From assembly GCA_013995675.1 (NCBI GenBank), contig VWRR01000009.1, forward strand, positions 574,308 to 638,307: 64,000 nucleotides of DNA, written 5' to 3'. Shown here piece by piece: positions 31,890 through 41,547 of this stretch. Under the pieces are notes generated by a model, which searched no databases, was not told where the DNA came from, and saw nothing but the letters and a program-made list of their open reading frames with translations. The position numbers were made by a program, and so were the translations under genes. The first letter of the stretch is position 1. Every line of letters starts with the position of its first letter. This stretch comes from Cyanidiococcus yangmingshanensis (Eukaryota; Rhodophyta; Bangiophyceae; Cyanidiales; Cyanidiaceae).

Positions 31890-32690
31890 ATGAAAAGTAT
31901 AAGAAAGCGATTCAAACCAAAGCTGACGTTGCTCTGCTCGTTCGCGATCATTACTTGGATTCTTTTCTTTTCAATTATTCCTCAAGCATGTCGTTCTAGA
32001 AGAGAAGAGCACATTGGAAGACCAAACAGCTCAATTGTGTACCGTGAACGCCTAGTCAAGCGCGACGTGAGTCTCAGCGTATCCCGCTCTCGACTTTATA
32101 ACAACACAAATGTGGAGACCTCCGATCACCAGCGCCTTCTTAGAGTCGTTCATCAAGAGTGCCTTCGTAACGCGGTTTTTCGAGCAAACACCTCTGTATC
32201 AGGAGATGGCAATGGTCTAGGGCGAAAGGGCGACAAGTCTGTTGTGTTGCGAGCGCTGGAAAATCGGGACGAAAGGGCAATCGATACAGGTCGATATTTC
32301 TGCAATGGACCGCGTTCAGGCAGTTCTAGGACTGCTCAAAACGCTCAGTGTCAGAGAATCTTGATGTATCCAGAAATCGACGAATACACACCGATTTGGA
32401 GTCCAGAGAGTCAATGTAGCGCCAAAGATGCAAAACACTCCGTGGGTTTGGCGAAATGTGAATACGCAGTTGGCTCAGGGAACGATTCGCGGACAGAACG
32501 ACCGCGGAATCCACAACTAGTTTCGCGCGCGTCCGCAGGCGTCCAGTGCGTAAGCGAAACGCCATCAACAGACCGCGCGGATCCGGCAGTACGATTATTG
32601 CAACGCGTAGTTGGCAAATCGTTTAGACTGCTCAGAAGCAAATTGTCGTGTGCTAAGAAGACGACTCGTACCGAGTCGAGACCTTCATGA
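31890..32690 (+). CDS. Probable 5' portion of the repeat surface protein (signal-anchor ORF)
   Basis: A 266-residue frame opening with a basic start and one strong hydrophobic segment (LLCSFAIITWILFFSIIP, about 15-32), typical of a signal peptide or anchor. The rest is hydrophilic with several N-glycosylation sequons (NNT, NTS) and no known domain. The following 1116-codon repeat frame has no ATG before its Gly-rich repeats and needs an N-terminal signal to match its C-terminal membrane helix, so this ORF is the natural first part of the same gene. Joining needs either an intron (for example GT at 32550 to AG at 32848, phase 0 on both sides) or one or two base indels through the frame open from 32611. 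It could instead be a separate protein. Confidence 0.5.
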   Translation: MKSIRKRFKPKLTLLCSFAIITWILFFSIIPQACRSRREEHIGRPNSSIVYRERLVKRDVSLSVSRSRLYNNTNVETSDHQRLLRVVHQECLRNAVFRANTSVSGDGNGLGRKGDKSVVLRALENRDERAIDTGRYFCNGPRSGSSRTAQNAQCQRILMYPEIDEYTPIWSPESQCSAKDAKHSVGLAKCEYAVGSGNDSRTERPRNPQLVSRASAGVQCVSETPSTDRADPAVRLLQRVVGKSFRLLRSKLSCAKKTTRTESRPS

Positions 32691-32830
32691 AGCGTTCAGA
32701 GTACCGTCAGATTACACTCATGGGGATAGAGATAGAAACGCTGAAGACTGGGCTTCGACGGAGGTGGGGCTTTCAGGCCAACGTTTGGTGGCTTCTCGGA
32801 GACGCTACCAGTTCTCGCAGAGAGCGCTAA

Positions 32831-35800
32831 GACCTGGGGGTGGCCCAGGAGGGGGTACCGGAAGGCGGTCCAGGAGGCGGTACCGGAGGCGGCCCAGGAG
32901 GCGGTACCGGAAGCGGTCCAGGAGGGGGTACCGGAAGCGGCCCAGGAGGGGGCACCGGCAGCGGTCCAGGAGGAGGCACCGGCAGCGGTCCAGGAGGCGG
33001 TACCGGAAGCGGCCCAGGAGGCGGTACCGGAAGCGGTCCAGGAGGAGGCACCGGCAGCGGTCCAGGAGGTCCTCCGCACTCAACCGCCGCCTCTGCGAGC
33101 GCTTCTGCGAGTGCGTCTGCGAGTGCGTCTGCATCCCAGTCTGCATCGGCGTCTGCGCTGTACTCGTACTCTAGTTATGAGTCGAAGAGTGCCTCTGCGA
33201 GTGCCTCTGCGAGTGCCTCTGCGAGTGCGTCTGCATCCCAGTCTGCATCGGCGTCTGCGCTGTACTCGTACTCTAGCTATGAGTCGAAGAGTGCTTCTGC
33301 AAGTGCCTCTGCGAGTGCGTCTGCATCCCAGTCTGCATCGGCGTCTGCGCTGTACTCGTACTCTAGTTATGAGTCGAAGAGTGCCTCTGCGAGTGCCTCT
33401 GCGAGTGCCTCTGCGAGTGCGTCTGCATCCCAGTCTGCATCGGCGTCTGCGCTGTACTCGTACTCTAGCTATGAGTCGAAGAGTGCTTCTGCAAGTGCCT
33501 CTGCGAGTGCGTCTGCATCCCAGTCTGCATCGGCGTCTGCGCTGTACTCGTTCTCTAGCTATGAATCGAAGAGTGCCTCTGCGAGTGCCTCTGCGAGTGC
33601 CTCTGCGAGTGCGTCTGCATCCCAGTCTGCATCGGCGTCTGCGCTGTACTCGTACTCTAGCTATGAGTCGAAGAGTGCCTCTGCGAGTGCCTCTGCATCC
33701 CAGTCTGCATCGGCGTCTGCGCTGTACTCGTACTCTAGCTATGAATCGAAGAGTGCGTCTGCGAGTGCCTCTGCGAGTGCGTCTGCAAGTGCCTCTGCGA
33801 GTGCGTCTGCATCGGCGTCTGCGCTGTACTCGTACTCTAGCTATGAGTCGAAGAGTGCCTCTGCGAGTGCCTCTGTGAGTGCCTCTGCGAGTGCCTCTGC
33901 GAGTGCCTCTGCGAGTGCCTCTGCGAGTGCCTCTGCGAGTGCCTCTGCGAGTGCGTCTGCATCCCAGTCTATATCGGCGTCTGCACTGTACTCGTTCTCT
34001 AGCTATGAATCGAAGAGTGCCTCTGCGAGTGCGTCTGCATCGGCGTCTGCGCTGTACTCGTACTCTAGTTATGAATCGAAGAGTGCCTCTGCGAGTGCGT
34101 CTGCATCGGCGTCTGCGCTGTACTCGTACTCTAGTTATGAGTCGAAGAGTGCCTCTGCGAGTGCGTCTGCATCCCAGTCTGCATCGGCGTCTGCACTGTA
34201 CTCGTACTCTAGTTATGAGTCGAAGAGTGCCTCTGCGAGTGCCTCTGCGAGTGCGTCTGCATCCCAGTCTATATCGGCGTCTGCACTGTACTCGTACTCT
34301 AGTTATGAGTCGAAGAGTGCGTCTGCGAGTGCGTCTGCATCCCAGTCTGCATCGGCGTCTGCGCTGTACTCGTACTCTAGTTATGAGTCGATGAGTGCCT
34401 CTGCAAGTGCCTCTGCGAGTGCCTCTGCGAGTGCGTCTGCATCCCAGTCTGCATCGGCGTCTGCGCTGTACTCGTTCTCTAGCTATGAATCGAAGAGTGC
34501 TTCTGCAAGTGCCTCTGCGAGTGCGTCTGCATCCCAGTCTGCATCGGCGTCTGCGCTGTACTCGTACTCTAGTTATGAGTCGAAGAGTGCCTCTGTGAGT
34601 GCCTCTGGGAGTGCGTCTGCATCCCAGTCTATATCGGCGTCTGCACTGTACTCGTACTCTAGCTATGAGTCGAAGAGTGCCTCTGCGAGTGCGTCTGCAT
34701 CCCAGTCTGCATCGGCGTCTGCACTGTACTCGTACTCTAGTTATGAGTCGAAGAGTGCGTCTGCGAGTGCGTCTGCATCCCAGTCTGCATCGGCGTCTGC
34801 GCTGTACTCGTACTCTAGTTATGAGTCGAAGAGTGCCTCTGCAAGTGCCTCTGCGAGTGCGTCTGCGAGTGCGTCTGCGAGTGCGTCTGCATCCCAGTCT
34901 ATATCGGCGTCTGCGCTGTACTCGTTCTCTAGCTATGTGTCGAAGAGTGCCTCTGTGAGTGCGTCTGCATCCCAGTCTGCATCGGCGTCTGCACTGTACT
35001 CGTACTCTAGTTATGAGTCGAAGAGTGCCTCTGCGAGCGCTTCTGTGAGTGCCTCTGCGCTGTACTCGTACTCTAGTTATGAGTCGAAGAGTGCGTCTGC
35101 GAGTGCGTCTGCGAGTGCGTCTGCGAGTGCGTCTGCGAGTGCGTCTGCGAGTGCCTCTGCGAGTGCCTCTGTGAGTGCCTCTGCAAGTGCCTCTGCGAGT
35201 GCGTCTGCATCCCAGTCTATATCGGCGTCTGCACTGTACTCGTACTCTAGTTATGAGTCGAAGAGTGCCTCTGCGAGTGCGTCTGCATCCCAGTCTGCAT
35301 CGGCGTCTGCGCTGTACTCGTACTCTAGCTATGAGTCGAAGAGTGCCTCTGCGAGTGCCTCTGTGAGTGCCTCTGCGAGTGCGTCTGCATCCCAGTCTGC
35401 ATCGGCGTCTGCACTGTACTCGTACTCTAGTTATGAGTCGAAGAGTGCGTCTGCGAGTGCGTCTGCGAGTGCGTCTGCGAGTGCGTCTGCGAGTGCCTCT
35501 GCAAGTGCGTCTGTTTCAGCTTCTGTGAGTGCGTCTGCTTCAGCTAGTGCATCGACATTACAGTCACATGTAATGTCGTTGCATCCTGTGACAATCTCTA
35601 TTCATGCAACTTTTTACACCTCTGGAAATATGAGTAGTGTTCTAGAATTATCGCTCCGTACGGTGCTTCTGGAAATATCAGGTGGTTATTTAGATTCTCT
35701 TTCTGTGAAGCCAGCCGGCTTGGTATCATCTTCAAGCATATTCGCTCTATCTAGCCGTTTTCAGCTGGATAGCATCTCTAATGTTTCCGCATGTGGTCAT

Positions 35801-36190
35801 GAGTTATACACCTGGGAGACACAATCCAGTCTGCGTGTAGCAGAATCGGAAGCTGCGCTCGTTGCAACGTCCGTTCGTGATTCACTCAGAAACGGTAGTT
35901 TCGCAGCAGCGGTCTCAAAATACTCCAGAGAGTGCACGCTGGTGGCCTCAAACGCCACAGTAGTCATTCAAGGATTGCCGACCTCAACAACAACTGGCTT
36001 CCCTATTTGGGCGGTTGTGATCATATCGGTAGTCGGGTTTCTCTTTCTGACGAGTGTTTGTGTTTTGCTTTTCGTTGTGGTTCTGCGCAGGCGTCGGGGC
36101 CAAAAGCATGAGAACAATCCTTCGGAGCCTACTTCAGTTGCAGTTGACGAAGAGGCTGCTGAAACGCCACCAGCTGCAGTTGCGTGGTAG
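32831..36190 (+). CDS. Giant Gly-rich and Ser-Ala/Tyr repeat cell-surface protein, type I membrane
   Basis: More than 1,100 residues. First, about nine 8-residue GPGGGTGS-type units. Then about 25 units in which (Ser-Ala)n tracts of variable length alternate with a constant Tyr-rich core, [12 protein letters not shown], often preceded by SQSASAS. A non-repetitive domain of about 170 residues follows, with sequons (GNMSS, ISNVS, RNGSF, SNATV) and a pattern suggestive of a SEA-like membrane-proximal module. It ends in one membrane helix ([20 protein letters not shown]), a stop-transfer RRRRG and an acidic tail of about 30 residues. No ATG precedes the repeats in this frame, so the start lies upstream. 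The role is probably mucin-like or adhesive on the cell surface; Ser residues and Tyr cores are candidates for glycosylation or cross-linking. No homologue is recognised. Confidence 0.8.
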   Translation, partial: DLGVAQEGVPEGGPGGGTGGGPGGGTGSGPGGGTGSGPGGGTGSGPGGGTGSGPGGGTGSGPGGGTGSGPGGGTGSGPGGPPHSTAASASASASASASASASQSASASALYSYSSYESKSASASASASASASASASQSASASALYSYSSYESKSASASASASASASQSASASALYSYSSYESKSASASASASASASASASQSASASALYSYSSYESKSASASASASASASQSASASALYSFSSYESKSASASASASASASASASQSASASALYSYSSYESKSASASASASQSASASALYSYSSYESKSASASASASASASASASASASASALYSYSSYESKSASASASVSASASASASASASASASASASASASASASQSISASALYSFSSYESKSASASASASASALYSYSSYESKSASASASASASALYSYSSYESKSASASASASQSASASALYSYSSYESKSASASASASASASQSISASALYSYSSYESKSASASASASQSASASALYSYSSYESMSASASASASASASASASQSASASALYSFSSYESKSASASASASASASQSASASALYSYSSYESKSASVSASGSASASQSISASALYSYSSYESKSASASASASQSASASALYSYSSYESKSASASASASQSASASALYSYSSYESKSASASASASASASASASASASQSISASALYSFSSYVSKSASVSASASQSASASALYSYSSYESKSASASASVSASALYSYSSYESKSASASASASASASASASASASASASASVSASASASASASASQSISASALYSYSSYESKSASASASASQSASASALYSYSSYESKSASASASVSASASASASQSASASALYSYSSYESKSASASASASASASASASASASASVSASVSASASASASTLQSHVMSLHPVTISIHATFYTSGNMSSVLELSLRTVLLEISGGYLDSLSVKPAGLVSSSSIFALSSRFQLDSISNVSACGHELYTWETQSSLRVAESEAALVATSVRDSLRNGSFAAAVSKYSRECTLVASNATVVIQGLPTSTTTGFPIWAVVIISVVGFLFLTSVCVLLFVVVLRRRRGQKHENNPSEPTSVAVDEEAAETPPAAVAW
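32833..33072 (+). repeat. 24-bp tandem repeat encoding GPGGGTGS
   Basis: About ten units of the form GGTCCAGGAGGCGGTACCGG with AGC or GGC between. The first unit reads in frame 1 and the rest in frame 2, because one extra base (about 32864) sits between units one and two. Confidence 0.85.
33080..35560 (+). repeat. Hierarchical Ser-Ala/Tyr coding repeat, about 25 outer units
   Basis: The inner repeat is a 12-mer AGTGCCTCTGCG (Ser-Ala-Ser-Ala) in varying numbers. The outer repeat adds a constant segment encoding [19 protein letters not shown]. Variants are shared between units (YSFSS, SISAS, VSAS), as expected from unequal exchange. Length stays a multiple of three throughout about 2.5 kb. Confidence 0.95.
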
Positions 36191-36577
36191 CCTCTGATCG
36201 TTTTTTCTCTTACATATTTTTACTTTTTTTTGAAGACCACGTCTGCTAGGAGCGTGCTCGAGTGCGAATAGTATACATATGGCGAGAAATATGGGAGCGA
36301 AGCCTTGTACTTCTTCTCCCGTCGTCACATGGCCTCGGGGCTCCAAAAGACGAGAAAATCGTATGAGCGTTGTGGGGAAGCCAGCGCTGTCGGGCTAGAT
36401 TGTTCGCCCGAACGAAACGCTTGAACGAGTATCCAATATTTCATTATTTTTCTAAGGTATCCTAGAGATTCGCATTTTCGCGTGCTAGGCTTAAACTTTG
36501 GGTTTTCCATTCATGATACGCAATCGTCATCGCATCTGGACACTGTCGTCTCGTTCTAGTTCTATGTCAGAACATTC
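36191..36577. other. Intergenic, T-rich 3' flank of the repeat gene
   Basis: Begins with long T-runs (36200-36232) consistent with a 3' UTR or end-processing region. No start of a YebC N-terminal domain could be found before 36578. Confidence 0.45.
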
Positions 36578-37058
36578 ATGGAGAGCCCAGGCCGCATAGC
36601 TGCAGATGTGCGTCATGCAGCTCGCAAGGCAGGTTTTCACACTGCATCTGCCGGCTCGGTCCAGTACCTCTTCGAGCGCAAAGGACGCATCCAGTTTCCC
36701 TTAACGTCCACAGAGTCGAGTTCGTTGCAGCGGGACGCGGATGCTTTGCTGCTGCTGGTCGCAGACTGCCGGTGCCGAAGACCTCGAACAGGTAGATGCT
36801 GGTGATGTATCGACGAACGAGTCCGAGTTTCTGGTCTGGACACCGCCAAATGCCCTCGCCCAGGTGACTCAGGTCTTGCGCTCTGCCGGAGTCGAGGTCA
36901 CGAACAGCGAGCTGGTGATGGTCCCGAAACTCGCCCCACCTGAAGTCTCCGGTATCGATCGCGACCTACTTGATCACGGCATCGAGCAGCTCAATGCTCT
37001 GGATGATGTCGATCGTGTTTACACGACACTCGATCCGCGACCCGAGTCCCTCTTATGA
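36578..37058 (+). pseudogene. YebC/TACO1-family fragment, 5'-truncated and frameshifted
   Basis: YebC/TACO1 proteins act as translation activators or DNA-binding regulators in bacteria and organelles. Frame 2 from 36578 encodes IAADVRHAARKAGFHTASAG and SVQYLFERKGRIQF, the start of YebC domain 2. The homology then moves to frame 3: AGAEDLEQVDAGD, SEFLVWTPPNALAQVTQVLR, VTNSELVMVPKLAP and IEQLNALDDVDRVYTTLDPR, which is the rest of domains 2/3. One surplus T near 36767 explains the switch. The N-terminal domain (with its usual GHSKWANIKH) is missing: an in-frame stop lies 15 bases before the ATG and no matching sequence is upstream. It is either a remnant or a real shortened gene with a sequencing error. 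Confidence 0.75.
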
Positions 37059-37484
37059 TCTTTGCATGTACGGTGCAAGAGCGGGACCACCCTGAGGCCC
37101 TTGCGGTGTCATGCAGCGGTAACGAGGGCGAGCTGTTTTGCATAGCACTGCCCAGAAAAGCACAGTGCCGAGTCTGCAAAGTGCGACGACCCATTCTAAA
37201 GCCAGCGCGTGTCGTCGAGCAAGTCGATAGCGACGGATCCTGATTCCGGGGCTCTCGGAAGGCACCCCTCTGTTCCGATCGCTGACACATTACATGACTT
37301 CAAAGTCGTGACGCCTCTCCCAAGGCAACGAGATGCCGTCGTGATCCTCTCTCTTAGACAATCTCTGATAGATGCGTTTCGAAAACTGTTAGAATTGCGA
37401 GTACGACGACGTCACCGCCAATCCATCAAGCTCGTTTTCATGGAGATCTGCACCGAAATCTTGCTCTGTAGGGTCGGGAGCGCG
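37059..37484. other. Intergenic, 3' flank of the TBC gene
   Basis: No recognisable gene; this lies between the YebC fragment and the stop codon of the minus-strand TBC gene. Confidence 0.45.
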
Positions 37485-39983
37485 TCACCCTGCATCGCCT
37501 TGCTCTTGATTGCTGCGATCCGTAGTGCGTCGTTGCAGCCGCATCTGCACCTTGATAAGCTTCAGATGATTGCGAATGCAGTCGATGCACTCACTCAGAC
37601 CGTCAGGCAAGTGGCAGGTGATGCGTTTGTCGATAGCTTGGGAGGTGGCGCTCCGGAATTCAAAGACAACCAACTCGCGAGTCTCTTTGCGGAAGAGGAT
37701 ACGTCTGAGCAAAACCAACGACCGACTCGACTTGATGAAGAACGTTGTGTTGCGCCCTCGATCAGGAGCGAGTACCAATAGACGTCGCTTGCTGACGCCG
37801 AGGTACCGCCGAACGAACGTACCCGTTTTGCGCTGCAGTTTCAGACAAGGGTAGAGCGCGAGTCGACGCAGCAGCGATGGCGACGCCAACTCCAATGGCG
37901 TGTCCTTCGCAAAGAGAGTCTGGTCGCTCTCCAGCCAGCGGCCTATCGCCAGCGATCTTGTCGAAAGGTGCTCTCTGCTGGGATCGCGTCGCACGCCAAG
38001 CGCCTGCGATAGCTGCTGGTCAAGTCGCCAGTCAGGAACTGTTGACTCCATGGGGCGTCCCTCAGCAGCCGCCCGGTCCTGAGAGCTCACCAGTCGAGCG
38101 CACTTTGCCTGACGCACCTGAGCGAGCATCGTTCGATCATAGCGCGACAGCGAGAGGTGTCCGCTCCTCGAGAGGGCCTCACAGGCGGTGAAACCGCGGC
38201 GCAATGGCGCCACATAGTGAATGCCAACGTGCTGGAGCAGATACCGTAGCGGACTCACATCGAATTCGTTCTCATCTATGTCGAAATAGGTTGGCGGCCC
38301 GGAGCCAACCAGACAGATCCAGCACTTGCCATCCTGGTTGCTTCCGATACGTTCCAGGACGTGCTGGACGAGTCGCTGTGCCAGGGGATCCTCTCGCGCG
38401 GCTCCGGGTCCCACACGCCAGCCGTGAAGCACCGCATCGCGCAGCTCGTCCAGATCAAGTAGAATGGCTTGGGGTACCAGCCCAAACTGGCGCTCATCGG
38501 CAGGGCGGCAGTCAAGGAGGAGCACTGGCAGCGGCGGTCTCGCGCTCTCCGATGTCTCAGCGCGCATTGGAGGAAGCACTTCTGTGGGTTCAAATTCGAT
38601 CATCTCAGCAGTTGCCGACACCGAAGGACTCTTCGTGGGCTTGCTTGCAAAAATAGTAGCACGGGCTCGGTCAAGGGCTTGATTCGGGGTGCGGGCCGCG
38701 AGTTTGCGAGCCCACTGCCAAGCCGCTTCCATATCCTGACGACTCTGGAAAGGAATCGAAAGCAGCTGCTCGGGCAGGGTCGCCTCGTTGGATATGAGCA
38801 GACTCTGGCGACTCGATACGAGGCTGACGAGCGCCACAAAGATGGTCAGCAGCGGGTCAGCGACCAGCAACAGGACATCCCACAGGACCAGCACTGTCTC
38901 CATAGCCAGGTTTCGGGCAAAGACCGTCACAAGCCAGGCGGTCGCATACATGTCGGTGGAGAGCTGGTAGCGCTCTAAACGCGATGCCACTTCGGGGTCA
39001 TGAAACCACAGCAGGTCGTTGAAGAGGCGGAAAGCCTGTTTGAGTCGCCCAAAGGGATCCTCGGCTGGATCCACGGCCAGCGGTACGTAGCGCTCTGCAA
39101 AGCGCTTGTACATGGCGTAACATGCACAGGTGGTTGCGTCAGCGTGCAGGGTCTCGTGGAGATACACGAACACTGCCGCAATCTCGTTCATGCCTTGCAT
39201 ATAGGGAACGCCGTGCTCGTCACAGAAGGCGCAGAGCCAGAGCGTGAGTCGCGCTCTCGTTGCTGGTCGCTCGAAAGCCGCTAGTCCACGGCGGGTTCGC
39301 ATGACGTCCTGCTCGAGCACCGCAAAAGTGTCGCTCATGAGTGCTGCACATGTCGCTGTAGGGCTTTGGTCCAACGTGGAATCATCAGCGTTCGCTGGGG
39401 GCACGTCTAGCTCGGCTTCATCGGCTGAGCAGTTCATGAAGGCAGGAGACGCATTCTCTGGCCTACCAGGCTGTTGTGGCTGCTGCGATGTTGGTGCCAG
39501 CGGGCCATGGCGAGCTGCTGTCCCGTCCAGGTACTCGGCTGTTTCACTGGTGCTCGCGAGCTCCTCCGTATCCTTCATGAGCGCAGCGCCCGATACGACT
39601 CGGTTCGGTGACACCAACGCGAGTGCATCGCTGTTCACACCTTGCTCGCTTGGGGGCTCTGCAGTAAACAAAATGTCGTCGGCTTCATCGTCCGGTGCTG
39701 GTTCGTTGTACGGTTGTCGTTCGATAACGGAGGCTGCAGCCGCAATCGTCGTCGGCTGGGGCGACTCCAAAGCCAGGTTCCATACACGCAGTCGCAACGA
39801 GTCAGGTACACGTCGCTGACTGGTCTGCGCAAGGGTGCTCGCGAGCTCAGCCCGAACTCGGCACCAGTCTGGGGCGCTGGTGCTTCGCACGAACGTCTCG
39901 AGGCGAGTGACCATGCTCTCTACCAGCGTCAGGTCTGCGTCGGGCACGGCTGTCGCCTCGCAGTCACGCTCTTGAAACTGCAT
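37485..39983 (-). CDS. TBC1D23-like protein: TBC + rhodanese-like + C-terminal PH-like domains
   Basis: 832 residues. Human TBC1D23 bridges endosome-derived vesicles to golgins at the trans-Golgi. The TBC domain runs from about residue 62 (DSLRLRVWNLAL), is interrupted by about 130 low-complexity residues, and resumes with VLEQDVMRTRRGL, YMQGMNEIAAVF, FHDPEVASRLERYQLSTDMY and WLVTVFARN. The rhodanese-like domain has PVLLLDCRPADERQFG and ICLVGSGPPTYFD in place of an active-site loop. The C-terminal part (LKLQRKTGTFVRRYLGVSKR, RELVVFEFRS) corresponds to the PH-like cargo-adaptor domain. The dual-finger motifs are intact here (Asp226/Arg229 and Tyr261/Gln263), whereas as I recall the human protein lacks them, so GAP activity is possible. 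The gene is divergent from V-ATPase E. Confidence 0.85.
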   Translation of the reverse strand: MQFQERDCEATAVPDADLTLVESMVTRLETFVRSTSAPDWCRVRAELASTLAQTSQRRVPDSLRLRVWNLALESPQPTTIAAAASVIERQPYNEPAPDDEADDILFTAEPPSEQGVNSDALALVSPNRVVSGAALMKDTEELASTSETAEYLDGTAARHGPLAPTSQQPQQPGRPENASPAFMNCSADEAELDVPPANADDSTLDQSPTATCAALMSDTFAVLEQDVMRTRRGLAAFERPATRARLTLWLCAFCDEHGVPYMQGMNEIAAVFVYLHETLHADATTCACYAMYKRFAERYVPLAVDPAEDPFGRLKQAFRLFNDLLWFHDPEVASRLERYQLSTDMYATAWLVTVFARNLAMETVLVLWDVLLLVADPLLTIFVALVSLVSSRQSLLISNEATLPEQLLSIPFQSRQDMEAAWQWARKLAARTPNQALDRARATIFASKPTKSPSVSATAEMIEFEPTEVLPPMRAETSESARPPLPVLLLDCRPADERQFGLVPQAILLDLDELRDAVLHGWRVGPGAAREDPLAQRLVQHVLERIGSNQDGKCWICLVGSGPPTYFDIDENEFDVSPLRYLLQHVGIHYVAPLRRGFTACEALSRSGHLSLSRYDRTMLAQVRQAKCARLVSSQDRAAAEGRPMESTVPDWRLDQQLSQALGVRRDPSREHLSTRSLAIGRWLESDQTLFAKDTPLELASPSLLRRLALYPCLKLQRKTGTFVRRYLGVSKRRLLVLAPDRGRNTTFFIKSSRSLVLLRRILFRKETRELVVFEFRSATSQAIDKRITCHLPDGLSECIDCIRNHLKLIKVQMRLQRRTTDRSNQEQGDAG

Positions 39984-40410
39984 TATGGCCCATACAAGCT
40001 CAGTTTTGTGGAAAAAGCTTGATTGGCGCTACCAGTGGTACACGACCAAGTAGTGATGTTGGCACAACGCTCGCGCTCTGCTCTCAAGTTGCCCTCAGTC
40101 TTGGTCTCCTTTTTCTTGTCCCTCTTGGCTGCCTCAACGTCGTTATCAATGATGCAGCTCAGACTGGGGGGTTATGATCCGCATCAGCTTCCAGTGTACC
40201 GATGGAGCAACGAGAAGTACTCGATTGAAGCACTCACTCGCCCAGCTCGCATAAACTATGCCGGAGAACACTGAACACGCGTTGCCAGTCCCTAGAAGCG
40301 GTTTGAGATGCGTTCCCAAAGAACGGCGCTCGATCATGGGCTTCGAGCGTTTGGTTGTCGTCCACGTTCCGAGACGGACGCTCCACGACACAGTTTGCGC
40401 GACTTGCGTG
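39984..40410. promoter_or_regulatory. Divergent promoter region between the TBC gene and V-ATPase E
   Basis: About 430 bases separate the two start codons. The V-ATPase frame is open into this region from 40258, but those residues do not fit the family. No core-promoter motif identified. Confidence 0.35.
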
Positions 40411-41142
40411 ATGAATGATGCTCAAGTCCAACAACAAGTTCAGCAGATGGTGGCGTTTATTTGCCAGGAGGCGGATGAGAAAGTGAACGAGCTGCGCACG
40501 AAAGCAGAGGAGGAGTTCCACCTGCGGAAGCTGAGCATCTTCGAGGAGCAGCGCGAGAAGATACGTGCCGAGTTCGAGCGCAAGCACAAGCAGCTTCAAG
40601 CATCCAAGCGCATCGCGTTGGCGTCTGAGCTCAATGCGGCTCGTTTACGGGTTCTGAGAGCACGCGAAACGGCGCTCCGTGATCTTTACGAGCAAGCTCG
40701 AGAGCAGCTCGTGGCGTTTGGCAACGAGGCCGGCTCCGCGTACCAGCAACTCCTAGAGCGCCTTATCGACCAAGGACTTGGCCTGATGCAACCAGAACCC
40801 AATGTTCACCTGATTCTGCGCCCGCGAGACCGAGACTTGGTCGAGTCGTTGCTTCCTCGACTGCGGAGCCGATACCAACGAGTCATGCTAACCAGTTCGT
40901 CAACGAATATGGACGCGTCCTCGGAAAGTCAAGTCTCGGTAGCTTTGGCGGAGAACGAGCGCCTTGACGACACATGTGCTGGTGGCGTCATCCTGGTTAG
41001 TGCGGACGGGCGCGTACGTTGCGACAATACGCTGGAACGTCGTCTAGAGATCGCTTACCAGCAGAACCTTGCTCACTTACGTGAGCTGCTCTATGGAGAC
41101 GCAGGCACATTATCCGCGTTTGAAGAGGATATCGCCGCCTGA
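40411..41142 (+). CDS. VMA4: V-type proton ATPase subunit E
   Basis: A peripheral-stalk subunit tying V1 to V0 in the vacuolar proton pump. I start at the ATG at 40411 (MNDAQVQQQVQQMVAFICQE), which gives 243 residues and matches the usual family N-terminus and length of about 226-240; 51 more codons are open upstream but look unrelated. A long charged helix covers residues 1-110 (EADEKVNELRTKAEEEFHLR, RKHKQLQASKRIALASELNA). The globular C-terminal part has VHLILRPRDRDLVESLL, the GGVILVSADGRVRCDNTLER motif typical of subunit E, and RRLEIAYQQNLAHLRELLYG. An acidophilic alga would lean heavily on this pump, but that is context only. Confidence 0.95.
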   Translation: MNDAQVQQQVQQMVAFICQEADEKVNELRTKAEEEFHLRKLSIFEEQREKIRAEFERKHKQLQASKRIALASELNAARLRVLRARETALRDLYEQAREQLVAFGNEAGSAYQQLLERLIDQGLGLMQPEPNVHLILRPRDRDLVESLLPRLRSRYQRVMLTSSSTNMDASSESQVSVALAENERLDDTCAGGVILVSADGRVRCDNTLERRLEIAYQQNLAHLRELLYGDAGTLSAFEEDIAA

Positions 41143-41547
41143 AATGTTTTCGTTGACGAGTCCTCGGGCTCTCTGGAGCGCAGCCGCCTTGGAGGGCAGC
41201 TCCAGATTCGAGGCCCACTCATTGGATCGTTTCCCATGCTTCACTAACCGCCAGCATCTCGTCCTGGCTCTGACCAAACTGTGCTTTCATCCGCCGCCAT
41301 CTCAGGATGTGTTTTGATACAAAAAGCAGTCGCAACGACTTGCTGGTATCCCCAGGGATCGATCAGGCTCGCCTTCGCTTCCAATGGGGGCAGGCGTCTC
41401 GCCAGGACCGCGACAAACGAATAGGCGCCACGTTTTTGTCTGTAAAGTGTATGCCCACGTTTTTCTGGACGCTTGTATCGGTCAGAGACTATGAATGTAC
41501 AGGATGTGTAAGGATATCCATGAAATTTTGGGACTGGTCTGTTCATC
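41143..41547. other. Intergenic, same-strand spacer
   Basis: Between V-ATPase E and the next plus-strand gene; no recognisable element. Confidence 0.45.

Noticed and set aside
32696-33146. Minus-strand Pro/Leu/Gly and plus-strand Arg-repeat frames across the Gly-rich repeat
   Set aside because: They are other-frame readings of the 24-bp repeat; only one frame continues into a folded domain and membrane anchor.
33111-35366. Plus-strand Arg-Val-Pro-Leu repeat frames within the Ser-Ala region
   Set aside because: Shadow translations of the same 12-bp repeat, broken into pieces by stops, unlike the continuous Ser-Ala frame.
40258-40410. A longer N-terminus for V-ATPase subunit E
   Set aside because: The 51 extra residues do not resemble the family, whose N-terminal helix begins at the ATG at 40411.
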